A stretch of DNA of 64,000 nt from Curtobacterium sp. MR_MD2014 (GTDB lineage: Bacteria; Actinomycetota; Actinomycetes; Actinomycetales; Microbacteriaceae). Shown here piece after piece: positions 23,359 to 31,940 of the stretch. The stretch covers positions 1,674,001 to 1,738,000 of the forward strand of contig NZ_CP009755.1 in assembly GCF_000772085.1 (NCBI RefSeq). The letters run 5' to 3'. Position numbers and translations under genes: made by a program. Position 1 is the first letter of the stretch. Each line of letters starts with the position of its first letter. The notes below the pieces were generated by a model. The model searched no databases. It was not told the DNA's origin and worked only from the letters and a program-made list of their open reading frames with translations.

Positions 23359-25187
23359 CCGACCAGCAGACCGTCCACCGCCCGCAGGCGGGGGAGCCCG
23401 AGCAGCGGCCGCTCGTGCGCGTCGAGGACCTCGCCGTGTCCTACGCCGCCGGGCGTCGCACGGTGCCCGTCGTACGCGGCGTGTCCTTCAGCGTCGCCGC
23501 TGGTCGCACGCTCGGCCTCGTCGGTGAGTCGGGCAGCGGCAAGTCCACCGTGGCCCGCACCCTGCTCGCACACCTGCGCGCCGGGTCGCGCATCACCGAC
23601 GGCCGCGTCCTCGTCGACGGTCAGGACGTCTTCGCCCTCTCGGCCGCGGGGCGTCGGGCGCTGCGGGGCGGGACGGCCTCGGTGGTGGCGCAGAACGCCG
23701 GGCAGGCGCTCACCCCGTCGATGCGCGTCGGGGAACAGGTCCGCGAGGCCCTGCGCGCACACGGCGAGCCCGACGGGCCCGACCGCGTCGTGGAGCTCCT
23801 GCGGCTCGTCCGGCTCCCCGACCCCGACACCATCGTCCGGCGCTTCCCGCACCAGCTCTCCGGTGGGCAGCAGCAGCGCGTCGCCATCGCCATGGCGGTC
23901 GCCGCGCGCCCGCGCGTCCTGGTGCTCGACGAACCGACGACCGCGCTGGACGTGGTCACGCAGGCGGCCGTCCTCGACCTCGTCGCCGATCTGGGCCGCG
24001 AGCTCGGCATGGCCGTGCTGCTCGTGAGCCACGACCTCGGGGTGGTGTCCGCGATGGCGGACGAGATCGCCGTCATGCGCGCCGGTGAGGTCGTCGAGCA
24101 CGCCGCGACGGCGGCGCTCTTCGCCGCGCCGCAGCACGAGTACACCCGCGCGTTGCTCGCCGCGGTACCGGACGGCCGACGGCCGGAGCAGCGACGGCCG
24201 GAGCAGCGCCGGACGGGAGGCGCGGACCGCCCCCGGCGCGACGCGCGCGTCCCCGGGACGGTCGCCGACACCGCGACCGGCAGCGCGCCTCCCGGGTCGC
24301 CGGTCGAGCCGGCGGTCGAGCGCCCCGTCGTCGACGCCCAGGACCTGGTGGTCCGGTACCGACGCGGCCTGCCGGCCGCCGTCGACGGTGTCTCGTTCGC
24401 CATCGCGCCGCGCGAGACCCTCGCGGTCGTGGGGGAGTCGGGCAGCGGGAAGTCCACGCTCGCGACGACCCTCGCCGGCCTCGTGCCCGCCGAGTCGGGC
24501 TCGTTCACCTACGACGACGGCACGGTGCGCGGTGACCTCCGCGAACAGGTCGCGGCGCGGTCGCAGGAGCTCCGACGTGCCGTGCAGCTCGTGTTCCAGA
24601 ACGCCGACACCTCGCTCAACCCCCGTCGCACCGTCGGTGCCGCCGTCGGTCGGCCGCTCCGGCTGTTCACCGGGAGCTCCTCGCGGGCGCGCGTCGGCGA
24701 ACTCCTCACGCAGGTCGGACTCGGCCCGGAGTACGCCGACCGGCTGCCGGCGCAGCTGTCCGGCGGACAACGGCAGCGCGTGGGCATCGCCCGCGCTCTG
24801 GCAGCCGAGCCCCGGCTCGTGATCGCCGACGAGATCACCACGGCGCTGGACGTGCAGGTCCAGGCCGGCATCCTCGCGCTGCTCGACGACCTCCGCCGCG
24901 AGCGCGGGCTGAGCTGCCTGTTCATCAGCCACGACCTCGCCGTCGTGCGGGGCGTCGCCGACCGGGTGGCGGTGATGACCGGCGGGCGCATCGTCGAGGT
25001 CGGTCCGACCGAGCGCGTCTTCACCGGGACGAACCACCCGTACACGCGCACCCTGCTGCGGGCGACGCTCGAACCGGGGCAGACCGAGCTCCCCGACGTC
25101 GGCGACGGCGTGCAGCGCTGGCGGGACGCCCCGGGCTGGACGGACCACGGCGACGGACACCGCACGAGGAACTGGGAGGACGCATGA
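23355..25187 (+). CDS. Double ABC ATPase (DppD-DppF fusion type)
   Basis: A 610-residue protein with two complete ABC ATPase domains, powering the adjacent permeases. Domain 1: Walker A GESGSGKST at ~57-65, signature LSGGQQQRV, Walker B VLVLDEPTT. Domain 2 (from ~residue 320): Walker A GESGSGKST, signature LSGGQRQRV, Walker B LVIADEITT. C-terminal segments with HPYTRTLLRATL match oligopeptide ATPases. The linker (~residues 275-320) is low complexity and contains both halves of a GGGAGGCGC inverted repeat (24211-24225 and 24283-24297). In-frame fusion of two normally separate ATPases is common in this subfamily. Confidence 0.95.
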   Translation: MTDQQTVHRPQAGEPEQRPLVRVEDLAVSYAAGRRTVPVVRGVSFSVAAGRTLGLVGESGSGKSTVARTLLAHLRAGSRITDGRVLVDGQDVFALSAAGRRALRGGTASVVAQNAGQALTPSMRVGEQVREALRAHGEPDGPDRVVELLRLVRLPDPDTIVRRFPHQLSGGQQQRVAIAMAVAARPRVLVLDEPTTALDVVTQAAVLDLVADLGRELGMAVLLVSHDLGVVSAMADEIAVMRAGEVVEHAATAALFAAPQHEYTRALLAAVPDGRRPEQRRPEQRRTGGADRPRRDARVPGTVADTATGSAPPGSPVEPAVERPVVDAQDLVVRYRRGLPAAVDGVSFAIAPRETLAVVGESGSGKSTLATTLAGLVPAESGSFTYDDGTVRGDLREQVAARSQELRRAVQLVFQNADTSLNPRRTVGAAVGRPLRLFTGSSSRARVGELLTQVGLGPEYADRLPAQLSGGQRQRVGIARALAAEPRLVIADEITTALDVQVQAGILALLDDLRRERGLSCLFISHDLAVVRGVADRVAVMTGGRIVEVGPTERVFTGTNHPYTRTLLRATLEPGQTELPDVGDGVQRWRDAPGWTDHGDGHRTRNWEDA

Positions 25188-27229
25188 GCACCCCGCACCT
25201 GACCGCGATCGGTCCCGACCCGCGGCTGCCCGAGGGCGTCACGGTCCGGGACGAGTGGATCCCGATGCCCGACGGCGTCCGGCTGCACGCGCGCACCTGG
25301 GCTCCCGCCGACCCCGACGGACCGCTGCCGGTGCTCCTGGAGTACCTGCCGTACCGGCTCGACGACTGGACCGCCCCCCGCGACTCCGAACGGCACCCCT
25401 GGTACGCGCAGCACGGGTACGCGTCGGTCCGGGTCGACATCCGCGGCACGGGGTCGTCGGACGGCTTCTTCGACGACGAGTACAGCGAGCAGGAGCTCCG
25501 TGACGGCGAGGCGGTCATCGCGTGGCTCGCCGCGCAGCCGTGGTCCTCGGGTGCGGTCGGGATGTTCGGCATCTCGTGGGGTGGCTTCAACGCGCTGCAG
25601 CTCGCCGCACGGGCCCCGGCGGCCCTGCGGGCGATCGTCACGGTGTGCTCGACCGACGACCGGTACGACAACGACGTGCACTACGTCGGCGGTGCGGTCC
25701 TCGGCATCGACATGACGGCCTGGGGCGCCACCATGTTCGCCTTCAACTCGCGACCGCCGCGTCCCGAGGTCGTCGGGCCGGACTGGGTCGACCGGTGGCG
25801 GGCACGGCTGGACCGGAACCGGCCGATGACCCCCGTGTGGCTGTCGCACCAGGAGCGCGACGACTACTGGCGGCACGGCAGCGCGGGTGAGGACCACTCG
25901 GCGATCCGGGCAGCGGTGCTCGCGGTCGGCGGGTGGGCGGACCCCTACCGGGACGCCGTGCTCCGCCTGGTGGAGCACGTCGACGCACCGGTGAAGGGCA
26001 TCGTCGGTCCGTGGTCGCACCAGTACCCGGACCGCGGTCTCGCGCCGGGGCCGTCCATCGGGTTCCTGCAGGAGACGCTCCGGTGGTGGGACCGGTGGTT
26101 GCAGGACGTCGACACCGGGGTCGAGGACGACCCGGCCCTCCGCGCCTGGATCAACGAGGGCGAGGCCCCCGCCACCCACTACGCCGAGCGCCGGGGCCGG
26201 TGGGTCGCCGCCGAGGCCTGGCCGTCGACCGCCTCCGCCGACCGCACGGTCCCCCTCGACCTGCTGCGCGGTGGTGGGGACGGCCCGGTGGTCGTGCGGT
26301 CGCCGCAGCACACCGGGGTCGACGCCGGTCGGTTCTTCCCGTTCGGCAACGCCACCGACCTGCCGCCGGACCAGCGCGCCGAGGACGGCCGCTCGGTGTG
26401 CTTCGACCTGCCCGTCGACGAGGCGTTCGACGTCCTCGGCAACGTCACGGTGCGCCTCACCGTGACGAGCGACCTCCCGCGGGCGACGCTCACGGTCCGG
26501 CTGTGCGACGTCGCGCCGGACGGGTCCTCCACACTCGTGACCCGCGGCGTGTGCAACGCCGCGAAGCGGGCCGGAGCCGACCGTGCCGACCCGCTCGAGC
26601 CCGGCGTGCCGACCGAGCTGGACGTCCGGCTCGTCTCGACCGGACACCGCTTCGCCGCGGGCCACCGGGTGCGGCTCGCGGTGTCCTCGTCGTACTGGCC
26701 CTGGGTCTGGCCGCACGGTGCCGCGGCGACCGTGACGCTCGACCCGGCGGCGTCGTCCGTCACCCTGCCCACGTGGACGAGGGCGACGGACGACGGTGTG
26801 CGGTTCGAGGAGCCGATCCGGTCGACCCCACTCGCGATCGAGCGGACCTCGCCCGTCGACCCGCTGCCGCAGCGGACCGTCACGCACGACGTGGAGACGG
26901 GGGAGTGGACCCTCGACGTCGACCCGGGGTACGGCGGCGGCCGCGTCTACCCGGACGGGCTCGTCTTCACCGAGGACGCGCGCGAGACGTACCGGATCCG
27001 ACAGGACGACCCGACGAGCGCTCGTGCCACCTCGCGCTGGGCTATCGGGCTCGACCAGCCGGAGTGGGCGGCACGGGTCGAGACGACGTCGGACGTGACC
27101 GCGACGGCCGACGCCTTCCAGCTGGTGAACACCGTGCGCGCCTGGGCCCGCGACGGCGCGACCGGAGCGCCCGAGGTGCTCGTCGCCGAGCACACCTTCA
27201 CCGACGAGGTCCCGAGGACGTCGGCGTGA
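25184..27229 (+). CDS. CocE/NonD family (S15-type) hydrolase
   Basis: A 681-residue alpha/beta hydrolase related to X-Pro dipeptidyl-peptidase and cocaine esterase. The N-terminal catalytic domain begins VRDEWIPMPDGVRLHARTWA; the oxyanion region is EYLPYRLDD; the nucleophile is Ser131 in GMFGISWGGFNALQLA; DIRGTGSSDG precedes it. The C-terminal half is the beta-rich X-Pro domain (VRLTVTSDLPRATLTVRLCD, then HRFAAGHRVRLAVSSSYWPW). No signal peptide, so it should act in the cytoplasm on imported substrate, probably a peptide-like or ester compound brought in by the operon's transporter. Confidence 0.9.
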   Translation: MSTPHLTAIGPDPRLPEGVTVRDEWIPMPDGVRLHARTWAPADPDGPLPVLLEYLPYRLDDWTAPRDSERHPWYAQHGYASVRVDIRGTGSSDGFFDDEYSEQELRDGEAVIAWLAAQPWSSGAVGMFGISWGGFNALQLAARAPAALRAIVTVCSTDDRYDNDVHYVGGAVLGIDMTAWGATMFAFNSRPPRPEVVGPDWVDRWRARLDRNRPMTPVWLSHQERDDYWRHGSAGEDHSAIRAAVLAVGGWADPYRDAVLRLVEHVDAPVKGIVGPWSHQYPDRGLAPGPSIGFLQETLRWWDRWLQDVDTGVEDDPALRAWINEGEAPATHYAERRGRWVAAEAWPSTASADRTVPLDLLRGGGDGPVVVRSPQHTGVDAGRFFPFGNATDLPPDQRAEDGRSVCFDLPVDEAFDVLGNVTVRLTVTSDLPRATLTVRLCDVAPDGSSTLVTRGVCNAAKRAGADRADPLEPGVPTELDVRLVSTGHRFAAGHRVRLAVSSSYWPWVWPHGAAATVTLDPAASSVTLPTWTRATDDGVRFEEPIRSTPLAIERTSPVDPLPQRTVTHDVETGEWTLDVDPGYGGGRVYPDGLVFTEDARETYRIRQDDPTSARATSRWAIGLDQPEWAARVETTSDVTATADAFQLVNTVRAWARDGATGAPEVLVAEHTFTDEVPRTSA

Positions 27230-27882
27230 CCGGGGCCTCCCGCGTCCGGCAGCGTCCGGAGGTGCGCCGGGCGATGATCGTCGACGCGGCGCGCGCGGTC
27301 ATCGTGCAGCGCGGCGTCGGCGCGACGGGCCTCCGCGACATCGCGGCGGCGGCGGACGTGTCGGTCGGCACGGTGACCTACCACTTCGGCAGCGTCGCGG
27401 AGATCCTCAACGAGGTCGTCGTGCTCGAGACGGAGCGCTTCTACGGTGCGATCGTCGCCGCGGTGGACGCCGAGCCGGACCCCGTGGTCGGACTCCGGAT
27501 GCTCGTCGGACCACTGTTCGGCGACACCGAGCAGGTCCGGCAGCACTGGCGCATCTGGTCGGACTACTGGACCGCCGTCGCCCGACGGCCGGAGGTCGCA
27601 GCGGAGTACGCCGAACGGATCCGCGTGTGGGAGGCGTGCCTCGTCCGTGTGGTCGAGCGCGGGCTCGCCGACGGCGTGTTCCACACCGAGGACGGCCCGG
27701 AGGTCGTGGCGCTGCGACTCGCGGCCTACAGCGACGGTGTCGCGACGCAGATCGCGCAGGGCGTCCCGACCCTCACCAACGCGGTCGCACTCGCGTGGAT
27801 GTGGCGGTTCCTGTCCCAGGAGCTGGGGATCGACGCGGCGACGATCGCGGGCGCGGGGCAGGGGACCCCCGACGAGGGCTGA
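27226..27882 (+). CDS. TetR family transcriptional regulator
   Basis: A 218-residue regulator. The N-terminal HTH is clear: RRAMIVDAARAVIVQRGVGA, then TGLRDIAAAADVSVGTVTYH and FGSVAEILNEVV. The C-terminal helical ligand domain (EQVRQHWRIWSDYWTAVARR) resembles the BetI/AcrR group. GTG at 27226 overlaps the hydrolase stop codon by four bases, so it is the last gene of the transporter operon and probably controls it in response to the imported ligand. No obvious palindromic operator was identified upstream of 19884. Confidence 0.9.
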   Translation: MTGASRVRQRPEVRRAMIVDAARAVIVQRGVGATGLRDIAAAADVSVGTVTYHFGSVAEILNEVVVLETERFYGAIVAAVDAEPDPVVGLRMLVGPLFGDTEQVRQHWRIWSDYWTAVARRPEVAAEYAERIRVWEACLVRVVERGLADGVFHTEDGPEVVALRLAAYSDGVATQIAQGVPTLTNAVALAWMWRFLSQELGIDAATIAGAGQGTPDEG

Positions 27883-27932
27883 CGTGCCCCGGTCCTGCTC
27901 CGCCGGAGCGGGGCAGCGCCGGAGCACGTCAG
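27879..27932. terminator. Bidirectional terminator between tetR and the GT2 gene
   Basis: Outer stem CTGACGTGC (27879-27887) / GCACGTCAG (27924-27932) and inner stem GCTCCG/CGGAGC around CC. It includes the stop codons of the two convergent genes. Confidence 0.7.
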
Positions 27933-28819
27933 CGCCGGTGCGCGCTCGTCTCGTGGTCGTCGAACAGGACGTCGGGAGCGTCGACCCGGCGGTCGGTCAC
28001 GGTGGTCGGGCTCTCGAGGTGCACGGCGCCGGACGGCAGGATGCCCGCGCCGCCGAAGCGCTCCATCACCCGCCACTGCGCGACGACGTCCTCGCCGGAG
28101 TGCTGCGGGGGCAGGGCGTCCCAGAACCGGAAGCCCCCCACCTGTTCGAGGGCGTCACGGTCGTAGACGACGCACGCGCCGACCCAGGCGACCCGGTAGG
28201 GCACCCACCCTCCGGTCTCGACGTCGAGCTCCGCTGCGACGTGTGCCAGGTTCGCGGCGTTGTGCAGCGACAGCCGGTCGAAGCCGGGCGTCCCGCGGCG
28301 AACGACCTCGGGCACGACCGGGCCGTCCCACGGTTCGAACACGGCGGTCTCGTGCGGTCGACGGTCCTCCAGGTACGACAGGCCCTGGACGGCGCTGCCG
28401 ACGAAGCCGCACCCCAGGTCGCGGAGCGCGTCGAGCATCCGGCGGACGGTGCCCGGTTCGAGCCAGACGTCGTCGTCGAGGTAGAGCACCGCGGGAGCGG
28501 TCGCGTGGTCGAGGAGGTGCTGGCGGTGTTCCGCCAGACCACGCCGTTCCGGGTGGGCGAGGAGCGTGACGGGACGGCCCTGTGCCTCCAGGACGCGGAG
28601 CATCGCGGCCACCGCCGGTTCGGAGGCGGCGTCCTGGCCCGCTGACTGGTCGCTGAGGACCAGGCGCAGGTCGACGTCGGTCTGTGCCGCGAGCCCGGCG
28701 AGCGTCGTCGCGAGCTCGGCCGGCCGCCCGACGGTCGGCACCAGGACGTCGACCTCGGCCGGACCGCGGTCGTCCGTCCGGGGGCGTGCCCAGGCACCGG
28801 ACCAGCGGGCGGCGGTCAC
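27929..28819 (-). CDS. Family 2 glycosyltransferase
   Basis: A 296-residue GT-A glycosyltransferase. The nucleotide-sugar fold starts at VDVLVPTVGRPAELATTLAG (residues ~23-42); the metal-binding DxD is in VLYLDDDVWLEPG (~112-124); the acceptor side has WVPYRVAWVGACVVYDRDAL and HSGEDVVAQWRVMERFG. No transmembrane helix, so it likely works at the cytoplasmic face of the membrane. GTG at 28819 overlaps the stop of the hldE-type gene by four bases. Last gene of a three-gene minus-strand operon that belongs to the heptose/glycan region. Donor and acceptor are unknown. Confidence 0.88.
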   Translation of the reverse strand: MTAARWSGAWARPRTDDRGPAEVDVLVPTVGRPAELATTLAGLAAQTDVDLRLVLSDQSAGQDAASEPAVAAMLRVLEAQGRPVTLLAHPERRGLAEHRQHLLDHATAPAVLYLDDDVWLEPGTVRRMLDALRDLGCGFVGSAVQGLSYLEDRRPHETAVFEPWDGPVVPEVVRRGTPGFDRLSLHNAANLAHVAAELDVETGGWVPYRVAWVGACVVYDRDALEQVGGFRFWDALPPQHSGEDVVAQWRVMERFGGAGILPSGAVHLESPTTVTDRRVDAPDVLFDDHETSAHRR

Positions 28820-30369
28820 GGTGCCGGGTCGGGCTCGACGGCGGGTGCCGTGGAGTCCGCGGTGTCGGTCGCCGGAGCCGTGCCGGCGGCTGCGGCCGCG
28901 GCGGCGGTGGCCTCGCGGATGCGCCGCACGACCGCGGTCGTCGAGTGCTCCGGCACGTAGTCGACCATCACGACCTCACCGCCGTACGCCCGGACGACCC
29001 CCGTCTCCTCGAGCATCTCGGGGGAGTAGTCGCCGCCCTTGACGTAGACCTCGGGGCGCAGGCGCTCGATGAGCGGGATCGGGGTGTCCGTCGCGAAGAC
29101 GGTCACGAGGTCGACGCAGGCGAGGGCTGCGAGCACGCCCGCCCGGTCCTCGGCGGTGTTGATCGGACGCTCCGGACCCTTCAGCCGGCGGACCGAGTCG
29201 TCGTCGTTGAGGGCGACCACGAGCAGGTCGCCGAGCTCGCGGGCCTGCCGGAGGTAGGTGGTGTGCCCGCGGTGCACGACGTCGAAGCAGCCGTTCGTGA
29301 AGACCACGCGACGGCCGGCGGCACGGGCGGCGTCGACGGCCAGGGCGAGGTCGTCGTGGTCGACCACGGTCGCGGCGGGGGCCGTCACGGAGTCGATCAG
29401 GGCCGCGGCGGTGCAGACCGAGGTGCCCGCCTCGCGGACCACGACGTCGGCGGCGGCCTGCGCCACCGCGATCGCGTCACGGAGCGGAGCACGCACGGCC
29501 AGGGCGACCGTGGCGGCGGCACAGAACGTGTCGCCCGCGCCGGATGCCTGCTGCTCGGACGCCGGCGTCGCGCGGGTTCGGAAGGCCTGGTCCGCGCCGG
29601 GCTCGAGCAGGACGGTGCCGTCGCGGTCGAGGGTGACGACCGCCGCACGGGCGCCGCTGCGGGCGAGGACCTCCTGCCGGGCGTCCACGACGACCGGCAC
29701 CCGGGCCGAGCCGGCTCCGAGGTCGCGACCGAGCAGGCCGGCGGTCTCGCCGGCGTTCGGGGTGACCAGGTCGGGGTGCAGGTCGGCCCACCGCGTCAGG
29801 TCGTGGGCATCGACGACGACGGCACCGGGGCGGTCGCGGTCGAGGACGGGCACGACGTCCTCGGGTTGCACACCGAGGCCGTAGTCGCACACCACGGCGG
29901 CGTCGGCGCCCCGGACGGCGCGGGCGACGGCCGCGCCGAGGCGGGCACCGGCGTGCGCGTCCGGCGTCGCCGCGATCTCGTCGACGCGGACGACCACGCG
30001 GTCGCCGCCGACCACCCGCGACTTCGTGGTGGTGCGGGCACCGGCGACCTCGACCAGGTGGGTCGTGTCGACGCCGGCGGTCTCGAGCCGGTCGCGGAGG
30101 ACGCGTCCGGACTCGTCGTCACCGATGAGTCCGACCATGCGGACACGGGCGCCGAGGGCGCGGGCGTTCACCGCCGTGTTCGCGGCGCCGCCCGGGACGG
30201 CGACCGTCTCGGTCACACGGACCACGGGCGCCGGGGCCTCGCGGGAGACGCGCTCGGCCTCCCCGACGGTCCAGCGGTCGAGGATGCAGTCGCCGATGAC
30301 GACGACGAGCGGTTCGCGGTCGTCGACCGAGGCGACCAGGTCGCGGACGAGACGGACGTCGGCGGTCAT
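28816..30369 (-). CDS. hldE: Bifunctional heptose-7-phosphate kinase / heptose-1-phosphate adenylyltransferase (HldE type), copy 1
   Basis: A 517-residue two-domain enzyme. Domain 1 (~20-330) is a PfkB/ribokinase fold: VVVIGDCILDRWTVGEAERV, GGAANTA, and the catalytic SGAGDT at ~276-281. Domain 2 (~350-490) is a nucleotidyltransferase: VVFTNGCFDVVHRGHTTYL with HRGH at ~366-369, then KGPERPINTAEDR and VYVKGGDYSPE. By homology it phosphorylates D-glycero-beta-D-manno-heptose 7-phosphate at C1 and then, after GmhB, adds AMP to give ADP-heptose. The C-terminus is an alanine-rich tail. ATG at 30369 overlaps the aldehyde dehydrogenase stop codon. A second paralogue lies at 34292. Confidence 0.88.
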   Translation of the reverse strand: MTADVRLVRDLVASVDDREPLVVVIGDCILDRWTVGEAERVSREAPAPVVRVTETVAVPGGAANTAVNARALGARVRMVGLIGDDESGRVLRDRLETAGVDTTHLVEVAGARTTTKSRVVGGDRVVVRVDEIAATPDAHAGARLGAAVARAVRGADAAVVCDYGLGVQPEDVVPVLDRDRPGAVVVDAHDLTRWADLHPDLVTPNAGETAGLLGRDLGAGSARVPVVVDARQEVLARSGARAAVVTLDRDGTVLLEPGADQAFRTRATPASEQQASGAGDTFCAAATVALAVRAPLRDAIAVAQAAADVVVREAGTSVCTAAALIDSVTAPAATVVDHDDLALAVDAARAAGRRVVFTNGCFDVVHRGHTTYLRQARELGDLLVVALNDDDSVRRLKGPERPINTAEDRAGVLAALACVDLVTVFATDTPIPLIERLRPEVYVKGGDYSPEMLEETGVVRAYGGEVVMVDYVPEHSTTAVVRRIREATAAAAAAAGTAPATDTADSTAPAVEPDPAP

Positions 30370-31787
30370 CGGGTTCCTCCGGTGGTGCGTGCGGGGGCGG
30401 ACTCGAGGTGCACGACGGTGGTGGTCGTCATCTCGTCGAGCAGGTGCGGGCCGTAGCCGAAGCCGGCGCCCGAGGCCCCGCGCGGCTGGGCGCTGCCGCC
30501 CGGTGCGCCGCCGAACACCGCGTTCACCTTGACGGTGCCGACGGGGAGCTCGGCTGCGGCGCGGAGGGCGTGACCGGTGTCGCCGGTGAGCACCGTCGCG
30601 GCGAGGCCGTACCGGTCGGCCGCGGCGAGGCGCAGGCCCTCGTCGAACGACTCGACGACGCGGACCGGTGCGAGGGGACCGAAGGTCTCCTCGGTCATCA
30701 CGACCATGTCGTCGGTGCAGTCGGTCAGGACGGTGGCCGGGTAGAACGTGCCGACACCGCCGGGCGTCGTCCCGCCCGTGCGCACGGTGGCGCCGCGCTG
30801 CACGGCGTCGTCGACGTGCGCCTGCACCGTGCCGCGGAGCCGGTCGTCGACGAGCGGACCGAACTCGGCGGCGGGCGACGCCGTCCGTCGCTCCGCCTCG
30901 GCGACGAGCGCCGCGGTGAACTCCTCGGCGACGTCGCGGTGCACGTAGACGCGCTCGACGCTCGTGCAGATCTGACCCGTGTTCGCGAAGGCGCCGAGCG
31001 CGACCTGTGCGGCGGCCCACGCGGGGTCCACGTCGGCGTCCACGACGACCGCGTCGTTGCCGCCGTTCTCGCGGATGACGTGCGCGCGCGTGCTCGCGGC
31101 GACCTCGGAGAGGCGGTCGCCGGTGGCGGTGGAGCCGACGTGGGCGTACACGTCGATGCCGTCCTGCTCGAGCAGCGCCTCGCCGGTCGAGGCGTCACCG
31201 TCGACGCCCACCAGGACGCCCTCCGGCAGGACCTCGGCCAGCAGCGTGTTCAGCCGGGCGATCGTGCCGGGGCACCGCTCGCTGCCCTTGTGCACCACGG
31301 TGTTCCCGGTGACGAGCGCGGCACCGAGGATCCCGAGCGCCACGGCCACCGGGTCGTTCCACGGCGTCAGGGCGAGCACCACGCCGCGGGGGTGGGGGAC
31401 CGACCAGTCGGCCGCACCGAACTGCCCGCGGAGCGCCTCGCCGCGGTGGACCGGGCCGAGCTCGGCGTACTGCACGAGCGTCCCGATGCCGGCCTGCACG
31501 CCGCCCATCGCGTCGCCGGGCACCTTCCCGGTCTCGCGGGTGTTCAGGTCGGCGAGCTCCTGGGAGTGGTCACGGAGGTGCGCTGCTGCTGCGTGCAGCA
31601 GGGCTCCGCGCTCCGCCGGTGCGGTGCGCGCCCACGCGGGTGCGGCCGCCCGTGCGCGCGCGACAGCGTTCGCGACGTCCTCGCTCGTGGAGCGCGGGGT
31701 CGTCGTGGCGATCGACCCGTCGACGGGGTCGGTGACGACCATGTGGTCGGTGTCGGTCGCGGTCGCTGACGGGGTGGCGAGGGTCAT
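30366..31787 (-). CDS. NAD(P)-dependent aldehyde dehydrogenase
   Basis: A 473-residue aldehyde dehydrogenase oxidising an aldehyde to a carboxylate. VVLALTPWNDPVAVALGILG is the Rossmann entry; VIRENGGNDAVVVDAD carries the general-base glutamate; FANTGQICTSVERVYVH carries the catalytic cysteine (~residue 276); TEETFGPLAPV is the C-terminal motif. The family resembles benzaldehyde/succinate-semialdehyde dehydrogenases; the substrate cannot be read from sequence. ATG at 31787 with GGAAGGA upstream. It leads the hldE/GT2 operon, so a role in modifying a sugar intermediate is possible, but this is speculation. Confidence 0.9.
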   Translation of the reverse strand: MTLATPSATATDTDHMVVTDPVDGSIATTTPRSTSEDVANAVARARAAAPAWARTAPAERGALLHAAAAHLRDHSQELADLNTRETGKVPGDAMGGVQAGIGTLVQYAELGPVHRGEALRGQFGAADWSVPHPRGVVLALTPWNDPVAVALGILGAALVTGNTVVHKGSERCPGTIARLNTLLAEVLPEGVLVGVDGDASTGEALLEQDGIDVYAHVGSTATGDRLSEVAASTRAHVIRENGGNDAVVVDADVDPAWAAAQVALGAFANTGQICTSVERVYVHRDVAEEFTAALVAEAERRTASPAAEFGPLVDDRLRGTVQAHVDDAVQRGATVRTGGTTPGGVGTFYPATVLTDCTDDMVVMTEETFGPLAPVRVVESFDEGLRLAAADRYGLAATVLTGDTGHALRAAAELPVGTVKVNAVFGGAPGGSAQPRGASGAGFGYGPHLLDEMTTTTVVHLESAPARTTGGTR

Positions 31788-31940
31788 GGTGTCCTTCCGG
31801 AGACGGGCGTACGGTTCCACGCTGCTCCCGGGGACCTGTGCGGGGTGCCGGTTTCGGGTGCTCGGTCCGGAGAGCGCACCGGTCGGGTCGGGGACGGCGT
31901 CGGCCCGGCAGCGCTCTCGGCTCGGTTCCGGTAGACGGGT

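Noticed and set aside
24509..27193. Long minus-strand open frame opposite the ATPase and CocE genes
   Set aside because: The opposite strand encodes clear Walker, signature and GxSxGG motifs; the antisense product has none.
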